The notes beneath the pieces are model-generated. The model searched no databases and was not told where the DNA came from. It saw only the letters and a list, made by a program, of their open reading frames with translations. A stretch of DNA of 64,000 bases. Origin: Heterodera schachtii (taxonomy: Eukaryota; Nematoda; Chromadorea; Rhabditida; Heteroderidae). Every line of letters starts with the position of its first letter. Position 1 is the first letter of the stretch. Location of the stretch: assembly GCA_023374025.1 (NCBI GenBank), contig SIJG01000040.1:1042871-1106870 (forward strand), read 5' to 3'. Below, piece after piece: positions 29,366-39,988 of this stretch. The translations under genes were made by a program, and so were the position numbers.

Positions 29366-32300
29366 TCACGGCTCTTCACACCACAATGACGGCAAGCAGG
29401 ACTGGGCGAGTAATTGGCGCGCCCGTGCCTCGGGCACTCCCGGCGCCGCCGTCGCGGAGTTTGCAGCGGCCATCGGCGCCGTGCCGTACAACAGGCTGGC
29501 GCCGGGTGTGAGCGCCCGTTGGTGCTGATGGTGCAGAAACAAAGGCGCGGCGTCACCGCCGCCGACGGAGGAGGAGGAGGACAACTGTTGCTGGTGGTGG
29601 TGTTGGAATTGCGCAAAAGTTCTGCTATATATAAATAGTATATTGATGATACACCTACATCGTGTTTTGCAGTGTCATGGCAAAACTTATAAAAAAAACT
29701 CTGATCAGAATGTCCTAATTCTCGATTTAAAGCTTCGGCAACATTCTGACCACTTTAATGCCATTATTTTTGTCCTATGCCAAATTTATTTAAAAAATCA
29801 ATAAGCAGCCCCACCTGCTGCTGGTGTTATTAGTAGGGTTGTTGTTGTCGTTGCTGAATTTGTTGTTGGGCCAACAATAGCTGGTGTTGTTGTTCATCAA
29901 AATGCCACCACCACCACCGATTGCCGGCACATTCGAAAGTGGCATTTGTTGTTGATGAACTACAGCAGCAGCACCAACCGATGAAGAGGAGGAGGAGGAG
30001 GGCAATGAGGAAGAAGCAACAGCGGTGGAGGAGGAGGAAGTGGGCACTTGTTGATGATTGGCCAACAAAACCATGCCGGGCTGTGATGGGTTTCGATTGT
30101 GCCGAAAATTCCCATTTCGAAAGAAAAGGGATGGACTCGAAATTTCGATTTGGATTTTGAATCTTAGAACGGCGACGCGACAACATTCTGTATCAACTCT
30201 ATTTCTATCCAACTCGGCAGCAGGCTATGTGATTTTGTCAGTGATTATGGAATTTACCACTATTTGGAGGCTGTTAGCCTGTAACTGATTCTGTTCCAAT
30301 TTCGGGCACGGTTAAATCTCAACACCTGTCGATGTTGCTGCTGAATAGATACTGCTTGGTTTTGTTGTTGTTGCATCAGAGATGCTTGTTGCTGCACGTG
30401 TCGATGTTGATGGTTGTGCTGTTGCGGTGGTTGTTGCTGTTGTTGCTTTACGAAGTTGCTGAACGCCGACTGTTCCGACCGGGTTATGGCACTGACAGCC
30501 GGTCCACCGCCGGCAGTAGTGGTGCCGATACTGCTTGCCGTTGTTCGCCGATGCAAATGTGCCAATGCGACAAACGCTATTTTGGCATCACGTTCATTGT
30601 GCCATTGTTGTTGCTGGGGAAGTGCGTCCGTTTCCAGCTCTTCTTCACTTCCGTCTACCGAATGTTGTTGATCGGAGTTCTGCTGATGGTCGTTCCGATG
30701 ATGTGTGAGCATTAATTTCTTGGTTCTAAAAAATAAAGCTGATCGGTAATTTGCGTTTCAAGTCGAGAAAACCCTTGTGATGTTAGAATTCAGTCGCAAT
30801 CATGGTCCATAATTTTATAGCGATTCTCGAATATTATTATCACAACTTTCTTATCACATGATCTGTTGATCAATCGCCAGTTTTTTTTTTGCTTCCACCT
30901 AATATTCCCGAAAGGAGTGATCAGAAGAGCAAAATTCAATTTAGCTGCTGATCGGAGGTGATCCGATAATCTGATCACTCACGCCAACCACACGCTTTTG
31001 ACACCTGAACGTCAGTGAGCAGGACGCATCCGCGCACGGAAACGGCGCCTCACCAGTATGTGCACGCATGTGCAGCTTTAACGCAGAGCGGGACAGAAAA
31101 CGTCTGGTACATGCGCTGCACTGGAAATTGGGACGCATGCGCGTCCGCCTCCTGGTGCGTACGCCGGTGGTCCGCCAGCGTCGTGCGCAGACGGAAGCGG
31201 CGTCCGCACGTGTCGCAGGCGAACGGACGCTCATCTGCTGTGGCGCAAAAGGCAAATTATTATTTAAAAAACACTGAAAAAGGCACATAAAAAACGCCAA
31301 AAAAGGCAACCCGTCCGGTGGGATTCGAACCCACGGCTCTTCAAAGCGTGGGAAGGCTCTAGAACTGAACTACGTAGGAATCTCTTAATTCATCCATGTG
31401 CTTCGACCAAAACGGAGGGGCCGTCGCCAAATTTGGGCGATTTTTGTCCCATTCAGAGCTACCGACCCGTATGGGTGCGCATGTGCCGTCGCAAGTCCCA
31501 TGCCCGCTTAAACGGGCGCGCGCAATGCACACAATGGGACATTGCTTCCTCAGTCCTCCGTTTGCCATGCCGTACCGTGGCATAAACAGCAGCAGAAGTG
31601 GACGCCGCCGTCGCATCAGCATCAGATGAAGCAGCAAGCAGTTGTCCATCGCTTAATCTGGGAATTTATTACGTATGTTGATGATGTGATTAAATAAACA
31701 AATTAATCATGTCAGAATTTCTGTAGAGCGGTTTTATAGCCGTGAAAAATTTTGGGTTGGGAAATGGAGTGAGTCGTTTCGTCCAAATGCCAGGGCCTCT
31801 TTGGTGAGATTGTCCAAGGCTCTTAACCGATGAGCCATCAATCCACCATTTAGCGGGGTGCTTGAGCCAAATCATTTACTTTTATGAAAATTTACTCCAC
31901 AGAAGAGAGGGTGTTATAGGTTTAAACTTTGAACCAATGACAAATGCCATCAATTATTTGAGAATGAATTCCCTTTGGACAAGGAGAAAATTTTATTTTC
32001 TCATTTTGTGCCTTTGTGAAGAGATGACGTCATCCTGCGCGTGTGCCATGTCAATGTGTTCGGCAAATGCTTGCGCACCGGCGGCACCAAATGAACCAGC
32101 AAATTGTTGTTGTTGTTGTTGCGGTGGAACGGACGAGCGCGACGGGGGCGGCACGCTGCACAACGGACAGACGAACGAATGCGTGGCATGGGACGACGAC
32201 GAGGCGGACACTGTCACAACAATTTACAAAGATAGGCATGATTCGGAATTATATTTTTTAGGGACGGAGTTCCAATTTCCAAACTTTTTGGGCGTCGGAA

Positions 32301-32874
32301 TTAGGGCTCCCGGACAATCCGTCAGTAAACAATATGTCAGTAAATTTATTTTAAAAGAATTAAATGATAATTTCTATAATGATCAATTAAATCGAATTAT
32401 TAAAATAGAATGTTTAAAAAATATGAAATTTTATTTATTAATTTAACAATCATTCTCGAAAATTTTTGATCAGTGCTCAAAAAAAAATTTTTCTGATGAA
32501 TAAATTGTCCATTGACGGATTATCCATTATTGATGGATTGTCCGCTGACGGATTGTCCGACCCCTGTTCGATATAATCATCGCGTTCACTTCCCGCTTGA
32601 AATACATTTGGGGGAAAATATACAAGGCTTTTTTAAACTCTCGTAATTACGGGGTTACGGATTTCCGTAATCGATTAACACTCCGTAATTACGAGCCACG
32701 GATTTGCGTAATTAAAATCCAATTACGTCCAGTCCCAATGGAATTCGTCAAGACTTTTGGAGACCACAACACAAACGCATTACAAAATGCTTGCTCACCC
32801 ATGTTGCGCAAATGGTCACGGAAAAGCCCAATGGAGTCAAAGGTGAACAAGCAGCAGTCACAACGGAATGCCAT
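29366..32874 (-). CDS. PolyQ C2H2 zinc-finger protein, copy A (with 5' exon)
   Basis: Minus-strand exons in order: 32874-~32730 (MAFRCDCCLFTFDSIGLFRD, an atypical C2HC-like finger); ~31997-32213 (SFVCPLC, a polyQ/Pro loop, AFAEHIDMAH: C2H2 with a ~30-residue loop); ~31463-31640 (HCVHCARPFKRAWDLRRHMR, THT); ~31013-31233 (ERPFACDTCGRRFRLRTTLA DHRRTH and FQCSACTRRFLSRSALKLHM RAHTGE); 30312-30721 (completing finger CADASCSLTF|RTKKLMLTHH..H across an intron, then polyQ); ~29812-30212 (Ser/Asn/Gly-rich); 29366-~29628 (ends SLWCEEP). At ~31133 one extra A in the linker between fingers shifts the frame; the duplicate lacks it. The protein is presumably a nuclear DNA-binding regulator. No closer orthologue is named. 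Confidence 0.6.
31309..31382 (-). tRNA. tRNA-like sequence inside a zinc-finger intron (probably pseudo)
   Basis: Read on the minus strand, the sequence has an A-box-like tagttcagttctagagc, an anticodon-arm-like cttcccacgctttgaag and a perfect T-arm cgtgggttcgaatcccac. The 3' acceptor strand (cggacgg) finds no pairing partner at the 5' end, so I judge it a pseudo-tRNA or tRNA-derived repeat. It lies in the intron between the third- and second-finger exons and is retained in the duplicate at 48000-48070. Confidence 0.5.
31785..31862 (-). repeat. tRNA-derived sequence
   Basis: The minus strand carries the D-arm-like gatggctcatcggttaagag followed by gcc, i.e. an A-box, but no proper T-arm. It is duplicated at 48470-48545. 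It is likely a tRNA-derived SINE head in an intron of the zinc-finger gene. Confidence 0.4.
32490..32700. repeat. Short-word arrays (TGACGGATTGTCC and CGTAATTACGG)
   Basis: 32505-32565 repeats gacggattgtcc/gatggattgtcc words. 32637-32700 is built of ctcgtaattacgg and its complement ccgtaattacgag, giving an imperfect palindrome. Both sit in the presumed first intron of the zinc-finger gene, just beyond the duplication edge. Confidence 0.55.
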
Positions 32875-32999
32875 GGCCACAAAATTTTTGAATGTTTTTT
32901 GAGTGATCACTGATCAGAAGACAATGACTTAATTGGCAATTATAAATTAATGACTCATTTTTGATCAAAATCAATTCGCAAGAAAATATGCCAGGGAGA

Positions 33000-33334
33000 G
33001 AAGGCATTGAGTACAAAGAACAAACAGTTTAAATATTGATTTTATTAAAATAAAATACATAAAATAATTAGTTTAGGCAGTGCCGTCGAATTGGCTAGCA
33101 AATTTTGTAGGTTACCGAAAAAGGGATCATTGATACTGTGAACTTCCATTACAGACATCACGTTACAGTACCCCATTTTGATTACAATTATACAGTATCA
33201 AAGTTTAAAATTTGGGCGCCAAAAATCGGCAAAAATAAAATTAAAAAAACCAACAAATTCAACAACAGAAAAAAAACATGGACAAAGCATAAAAATAGGA
33301 AAAATGATCAATTTTTGGTCAGTGTTTGGTGAGA
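33000..33334. other. Intergenic between the zinc-finger and DPH6 genes
   Basis: AT-rich, with no coding signal. It separates the zinc-finger first exon (32874) from the DPH6 stop codon (33335); the two genes are on the same strand. Confidence 0.4.
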
Positions 33335-36135
33335 TCACCGGGCGCAGATGTCCTTCTCCTCCGCCTCCTTCTCCACCAGGGACAAATTGCCTAATTTCAG
33401 GTAAGCGACGGGACAAATGGCGTCATTTGGTGCACTATTGAAGTGGACCTATGGGAAATTTATTTTAATTTAATTTTCCGACCCAAAAAATGAAATGTTC
33501 CAATCGGTACCATTCCCACCCCCACGCCGAATTTCTTTTTAATTCCAAATAAATTTTAAAAAATTGGCATCACACTCTCTCTCACCTCCGTCGTCGCCTC
33601 GTCCATGGCAATGCGTCGCCGTTTGAACATCGGACAGTCGAGCACAAATGTTTCATACTCACCGCCCTCGCCGCACACGTGCAGCCCGTACTTGGCATGC
33701 ATGGCCACCAAATGGGCACGCATCTGCAAAATGCGGGGAAAACAAAAAATATTGAAATAATGTTTTATAATTAATGCATCGCGAGAGTCTCGACTCTTTG
33801 CTCTGCCAAGATTATTTAGTTTTGTTAAGCATTAATTAAATTTGTTTATTTTGCTGTTGGATTTGAACTTGGTACCTCCAAAACATCAATTTTGCTCATT
33901 ACACAGTCAAAGTTCCAATTTTCGAAGCCCTCAGAAATTACAAATTCACATTAAAGAACTGCTATAGCCTATAGTAAATGTGAAATTTGTAAAAAAAAAA
34001 ACGGTTAAAAATTTCGCGAATTTAAAAAAACTCGTCGTATTCGACCCGCCGCTGTCCTCGTCATTAGCATTTTCTCACCTGTTCAAGCGAATGGCCCAAG
34101 TGTTTGGGGGTCAGCCCCAACGCGGCAACTTTGATCAGCACGGCCTTCACACCAGCGGAAATCTGCGAGGACGGCACAAAATTTTAAGCAATTATTGAAA
34201 TTTAAGAAAATAAAATTTTTTTTTGGGAATTTTTGAATAAACTATTACTAGTAAAACATGTAAGAATTTAAATTTTTCCGGGGGGAGGGGGGCAAACTGT
34301 TCACCCTATTCAATAGCCATTGAATTCTTAAACAAAGCAACGAAGAATGGACGAACATTTACGGATTTTTTTGTATTCAAACAGAGAAAGTAAAAAAGGC
34401 CAGTAATTTTTTTCTTTTTCAAAACATGGATTTTTCTTAATCTCACAGAAAATTGTACGAAAAAAACAAAAGAAAAAGGAAAACGCGTAAAATTTTAAAC
34501 TAAAGAATTTTTTGTGGCTTTTTTTTTGAGATCGCATCAAAAAGAGCAGCATTTTTGAATGCGTTTTGGATCAAATTTTCGTTGAGAATTTTTTGTTTAA
34601 TTTTTCATAAATCCCAAGGAACAGTAAAACCGAAAAAACTCAAAATTTCTTTGTCATTTTGTGCAGCACCATTCACTGACCATGGCGTCCAACAGTTGGA
34701 GTTGGTCCAACTCCCACAGGAAGCACAGCGGGACGAGTCCAAGCCGTTCGCACACGTGTTCAACACGCAATTTTTGATAAGTGCTGTTTATCGCGCCCGC
34801 GGAAACGCCTAAAACAAAAAATTAAATTAAAATCCAAGAAATAAAATTCATTTCCAATAATATTTAAAATTTTTTAGTTTTTTCCAAATGAAATTGAAGT
34901 TTTTTAGTTTTTGTTTCCTATCTTTCGTCAAAAAAAATTCCATTTCCCTATGGTTTTTTTTTTTGAAAAATTTAACCTGTAAATTTTATTTAAGAAAATT
35001 GAGCAAAAATTTTTATTTGAAAAAAGATGTAAAAAATGCACAATTAAATTAAAAAATCACCCCGAATTTCCGGGTCCCATTCTTTGACCGTCTTCAAAAG
35101 GTGGTACAAATCCTCCACTTCGTCCTCCTCGTCCTGCACATAAGTGTTGCTCTCAACACATTTTGGACGCCCTGAAATTTTGCGTTGGAACAGCGGCAGG
35201 CCAAGGGCATCCGCGTAAAACTGAAAATTGCAGGAAAACAGGCCTAGGAGCATTTTCCAACCAAAAAAGCAAGGAAATGTGTCCGATAAGCCCTCGAGAA
35301 ATGTAAAAAATATAAAATTTCAGGGAAAAATGAAAATTTGAAGCCCAAAATTTGTAAAATTTTGTCGCCTAATTTTCCCATTTTTAAAAATCTAAATCGG
35401 ATTCAATTTCTATATTTTGAAAGCACACATTTTTAGTCTCACTAACCTTGATTCCCTCACTGCCCACACTTTGGTACATGTAACTGTCCAACTCGGCAAT
35501 CTGAAAATTTGCTAATTTTGGCTATGAAAATATTTTTTAGAGATTTTTGGGGTTGATGATCCGAATCCAGCATCCCTTTCGTACATTGGTGCATAAATAG
35601 ATTTTGGGCAATAAATGAATTATGGTAAGTGAATTTTCGACTTTTGTCCGAATTCGGGTCAGGGGTTCGAAATTGGTCGAAATTGATGCCAGATTCGTGG
35701 CAAGCGACCTACGTAAATCTATATATTAGTGTTTTTTTTTGCTTGGAAAGTGAAAAAAATTGTGGGGGCTAAATATACTGACTGCATAAGAGCATCCATT
35801 TCGACCAATTCCAAACACAAGGTCCGAATCTGACAAAAAAAATCCGAGGTTCTGAGTTAGTCAAATGGGGCCGGATTTGTGATCAGCGTTCCCGAAAACC
35901 CCTGAAAAACGTTTTCATGACTTTTAAAATAAATTTAAATATAAAATGGGCGACAAAACGGAAACATTACCAAAATTTTTCATTTTGTAAAATAAGGAAT
36001 TTTGAAATTTTGCTTTTCTACCTCCTTCGGTGGATGCAAATTGGCCACACAGACCACCTCGTGCCCTTCCTCAGCACATCGCATCATGTTGAAGCAGCTG
36101 TCCTTGCCGCCCGACACCAGCGCAACCACTTTCAT
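33335..36135 (-). CDS. dph6: Diphthine--ammonia ligase (Dph6/ATPBD4), intact
   Basis: Seven exons, 36022-36135, 35447-35500, 35061-35220, 34681-34808, 34079-34162, 33586-33723 and 33335-33448, join in frame at all six junctions to give 263 residues (human DPH6 has about 267). The start MKVVALVSGGKDSCFNMMRC carries the PP-loop SGGKDS that binds ATP. Family blocks follow in order: YQSVGSEGI, ADALGLPLFQRKISG, DEVEDLYHLLKTVKE, GAINSTYQKLRVEHVCERLG, VKAVLIKVAALGLTPKHLG, GLHVCGEGGEYETFVLDCP and PVAYLKL. Dph6 amidates diphthine on elongation factor 2 in the last step of diphthamide synthesis in the cytoplasm, using ATP and ammonia. All diagnostic motifs are present and no lesions were seen. Introns carry repeats (35590-35900). 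The BTB gene at 36903 is divergent, 767 bp away. Confidence 0.93.
35590..35900. repeat. Dispersed repeat with GAATTTTCGACTTTTGTCC / ATTTCGACCAATT
   Basis: The segment in DPH6 intron 1 carries gaattttcgacttttgtcc, then ggttcgaaattggtcgaaat, and at its far end the partly complementary atccatttcgaccaatt and gtccgaatctgac, so the two ends are loosely inverted. Diverged copies lie at 36480-36600 and 60695-60790. Confidence 0.5.
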
Positions 36136-36902
36136 TTTGCAGCAAAAAAAAATGGCTAATTTAATCTTTAAAAAACCAATTAAAAAATTTGAGATATTTT
36201 CACTTACTGAGTATTAACAAAATAAGGACAAATGCTAGAGAAATAAGGACACTTGACTTGACAGCCCTTGGAATTAAATAATCGGTCTCTCAGTTACAGT
36301 TCAGGACAGGGCAGGAGAGCAGCAGGACAGCTTATTTGTTTTTTTTAATTTCATTGTGGCGTTATGTTTTGATTGTCGTCTTTTTTTTGTTTGTTTCTTT
36401 TTGCTTCCAAATTTGAGACCCACTAATTGTGTAAGCTCCGGTTCTCAGCAAACGCGAAAAATACATTGAATGGAATTCAGAGCTCTATTGGTACGGACAC
36501 AAAAATGAATTTTTAAAGATTTGAATTTTCGATTTTGTTCGAGTTCTTGTCTGGCATTCGAAATTGGTCAAAATGAATTCCATTTTCGAGATCAACGACC
36601 CTAAAAACCCCAATAAGTAACACTTTTCACGACTTTTTTGAACAAAAAAAAATTCCCAAAAAGGGGTGGGGACCATCGGCACTTTACCAGATCAGAAATC
36701 CTTTAACGCCGTCTAAAATTTGTGAAAATTGGATAAAAAAATTCCTATGATTTTTTTAAAGCGTGATTCGCGTACGCTACTGCTATCGCGCCACCCTTAT
36801 TCTTCACTAAATGAACGGATGAATGAAATGGATAAGACTATCTCTCTTTTTTTTTCTAAAATTCATATTTAATAGAAAAATTTATTTTATTTTTTTGTCA
36901 AA
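36136..36902. other. Divergent intergenic region DPH6 / BTB
   Basis: Contains a diverged copy of the 35590-type repeat (36480-36600) and AT-rich DNA. It must hold both promoters, but no specific motif stands out. Confidence 0.35.
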
Positions 36903-39385
36903 ATGTCGTCAAAACCCGAAACTTTGGTGGAGCGGATGAAGCATTTGTTGAGCTCGGGCGAAGACGCGGACGTTCTCTTTTTGGTTGGGCAAGGAGAGGG
37001 AAAGGAGGCGAGTTTTAGGGGAAAAATTGTTACTAATTTCAATACTTAATTCATTTTAAATTAAAATTAAGCATGTGGCCCGCGCACAGAGCGATTCTGA
37101 ATTCGGCTTCGGACGTTTTTGAAGCGATGTTTCGTTTTGACACCACAAAAAATGCGACTGACAATGAAGCGGCAGCTGGAGAAGGTGTGAAAAATAACGA
37201 AAATTTAGGATTTTTTAATTTTTTTTTAAATTTGAAGCGAAGGGTCCCGTAGAAGTCACTGACATCGATGCGCATGTGTTCAAAGTGATGCTCAGCTTCA
37301 TTTACGCGGACGATTTGAGCGGACTGAACGGGGACAATGCCATGGCAGTGCTTTACACTGGTGGGAATGTTAAACGGGGACAGTCAAAGGGCGGGGGGTA
37401 CGCTTCCGCCCCCCCCCAAGACCCCTCCACAATCATAAATTTTAAGAGAAAAAATTTCTGGAAAGTTTCACTTTTCCTTATCCAAAACATTCCGCGTAAT
37501 TTTTCCAAAAAATTCATAAAATTAGCAATTTTTGGTGAAAATATGTTAAACACTTCAAATTTTTTCCGTCGGCGCCTGTTACTGCCGGATCTCTCCCGTT
37601 CCCAAAAAGTTTTTTGAGAAAATGCGCTGCAAAAAAAGTGGAAAAGAGGCGTGAAAAGCAAAAAAAAAAAAAAAAGGTCTTCAGGACGGGTCCCCCCCCC
37701 CCCCCCCAAAAAATTTTTAAAAACGCCCCTGATTCTAATGCACTTTTTTATTTAGCCAAAAATACCACCTTAATGTATTGGCCAAGGCATGTGTTAGTGT
37801 TCCCATTTCCGAGCTCGGCAATGTGTTTCTCGCTTATGACCAATCACGCCTTCTCAACGAAAATGTATGGAATTTGTTTCCCCATTTTTTCATTTGATAA
37901 AAAATCATTCGATCGTTTTGCCATACATCAATTTTAATTTTTCGAGTTCGGAATTAGGAATTGATAAAAAAACGATTTATTATGATCACTAACGCCGAAT
38001 GCCACCTGTACTGGGATTAATTTTTTTTTACCACTTTTTACTCATTTAATATAATAAAAATTACAGCAAGATCACACCCATCTGGAAAATAGTGTAGAAT
38101 TGTGGTCCCGATGAAAAAAAAATTTAATTTTCTTTACTCTTTTTCTAGGATGAAAAAAGGCACTGATTAATAACCCAACCTCGGATTTTGAAATTATTAT
38201 TGATGATTTTATCTATGAATTTTCAGCAAGTACTTGATTGAGTTCTGGTTTTGCAAAATTAATATTTTTGTCTATGATTTCCATCAAGTATCATAAAATA
38301 AACTACAGCCAAGCGGGCTCGAACCCCAGACCCCCGTTTCAATGACCCTAATTTGTAAGAGACAGTAATTAAATTTCAAAAAAACTAAAAACTGACTTCT
38401 CCAGACATTCAATAGCTCATTCGAAAGCTCTTTTTTAAGCACTTGATGAAAAATCATAGACAAAAACATTGATTTTGCAAAATTTGAGCTCAGACACCAC
38501 AATTCTACACAATTGCTCACCTATTTAAATATCATTTTTTACACTACTTTTTATTTTTAATCGTTTTATTTTGAGGATTTCTCTCGTCGCTGCTTGGATT
38601 ACATTGACCAAAATGCGGAATCGCTGATCAAATCGGATGCCTTTTTGGAAATGGAGCAAAAGTTGCTGTGTGAAATTCTCGAACGTGACCAATTGAGAAT
38701 CAGCGGCGAACTCACCATTTGGAATGCTGTACTAACCAATTAATTATTAGTCGACTTTTTGGGATTTAAAAATACATCCTTAAAAATTTAAAAAATTTTG
38801 AGCTGTGCATATAATTTATAGCCCTAATTATTATACAAAATTAAAATCATTTCGCAGGCACTCCGTTGGGCTGACGCGCAATGCCGCCAAAATGGCACCG
38901 AATGTTCGGCAGAGAATCGTCGTGTTGTCCTTGGCCTGTTACTGTATAAAATTCGTTTTCCGCTCATCTCTCTTTCGGATTTATCCGACTTTGTTGGTAG
39001 GTCGTCCGTCAATACAATATTTTAAAAATTTATTTTAAAAATTCCCAATTTTTTTGTCAGTGCCTTTCGGCGTGTTGACCAGTGACGAGTTGGTCGGCAT
39101 TTTCCTGTCCCATGCCCATTCGGACGGTCGTGCCAACTCCGAGTTGTACCCCATCCAATTTCCCACCCAGCATCGCACTCCATTCGTTTCGAAGGTGGCC
39201 CCGGCAAAAAAGGTGCCTTCGAAATACACTTTTTCGTCGCCCAATTCATATGACAGCGACCGCCACAGGTACGGTTTAACAAAATTACATTAAACCAAAT
39301 TTAATTTAAAAAGAACGAAGGTACCGCCGAAAAGACACTGCCCACGCATTTGAGTCAGTCCAGTGGCGAAGAATGGGACGAATGA
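36903..39385 (+). CDS. BTB-BACK protein without MATH domain
   Basis: The start MSSKPETLVERMKHLLSSGE is at 36903. Exons: 36903-37007; ~37071-37184 (PAHRAILNSASDVFEAMFRF); ~37238-37361 (DAHVFKVMLSFIYADDLSGL NGDNAM); ~37757-37863 (KKYHLNVLAKACVSVPISEL); ~38574-38726 (FSRRCLDYIDQNAESLIKSD, BACK); ~38858-38997 (ALRWADAQCRQN...ENRR); 39061-39266 (VPFGVLTSDELVGIF). The last exon, from 39316, ends either SGEEWDE at 39385 or in another frame. Intron 1 has a GC donor (GAG^GCGAGT). Exon 2 seems one base too long at its 5' end, which may be an error or lesion. Introns 3 and 4 carry insertions: a hairpin-family unit with C16 run (37370-37720) and an inverted-repeat element (38092-38507). It is presumably a CUL3 adaptor. 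Confidence 0.7.
38091..38507. mobile_element. Inverted-repeat (MITE-like) insertion in a BTB intron
   Basis: Fifteen-bp perfect inverted ends gtgtagaattgtggt (38091) and accacaattctacac (near 38492-38507) enclose ~415 bp. Inside, a second palindromic pair (atcaagtactt/caagtgcttaa-type, with ttttgtctatgattt...) and a minus-strand tRNA-like string (ggggttcgagcccgc) are seen. No clear TSD. The element lies wholly within the intron between BTB exons 4 and 5. Confidence 0.6.
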
Positions 39386-39988
39386 ACGAATGTTTTAAGG
39401 AAAATTGTATAATAAATGTGTTGTTTTACTTTGACAATTCAATTCAATGCAGTAAAAAATGATCAACATTCATTCTCAAATGGCTTTTGATGCTTTTTAC
39501 TGCAACTCTTTGTTTTTTGGTTTTAAAATTAATTTTCTCATTATTTTTGACGAGGTTAAATTTCCTAAAAACCCAATTCGTACTAGGGCAACTCCGTACT
39601 GCAAAAATTTGTGATCAAAAACCTAAAAAAATTTCGTCCATAATTTTTGAAATTGCGTGTTTTTAGAGAATCTTTAATGAAATGTGGTAATTTCAATAAT
39701 CAAAAAAAAAAATGGTGGATAAATAATCTGATATCTTCAGAAGAGACAGGGAACCTGAGAGTAAAAAGGTATTGAGAAAATGAAATTTGGGAGTGAAAGA
39801 ATGTTAAAATGAACACAATTTTGATAAATCAGTGAAATAATTACCAAATTTGCATAGACAATGCTTGATTGAGGTACAAAAGGTTTAATGGGTATTCTTA
39901 ACAAGACTATTTGAACATATGTACGAACTGCTATACGAGAATTGTACGAATTGCCATTGACCCGGCGATTACGAATTAATGATGACTT
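39386..39988. other. Intergenic, nothing recognised
   Basis: AT-rich convergent intergenic region between the plus-strand BTB gene and the minus-strand BTB-MATH gene. Confidence 0.4.

Larger units (their letters stand above)
28030..32475. repeat. Segmental duplication, copy A (~4.45 kb)
   Basis: Paired with 44735-49228 in the same orientation, about 16.7 kb apart. It contains the 5' half of a BTB gene and all but the first exon of a C2H2 gene. Identity is lower at the 28.0-28.5 end and very high over 29.2-32.4 kb. Differences are enriched in one-base indels and CAG/poly-run length changes. Confidence 0.9.

Noticed and set aside
31309..31382. Functional tRNA gene
   Set aside because: The T-arm is good but the 5' and 3' acceptor strands cannot pair; kept only as tRNA-like.
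29338..32261. Many plus-strand open frames rich in Cys, Val, Leu or Trp
   Set aside because: They are antisense shadows of the GC-rich and CAG-rich zinc-finger exons on the minus strand.
36020..36135. Plus-strand gene opposite the DPH6 first exon
   Set aside because: The minus strand carries the SGGKDS PP-loop and splices in frame to six further Dph6 exons.
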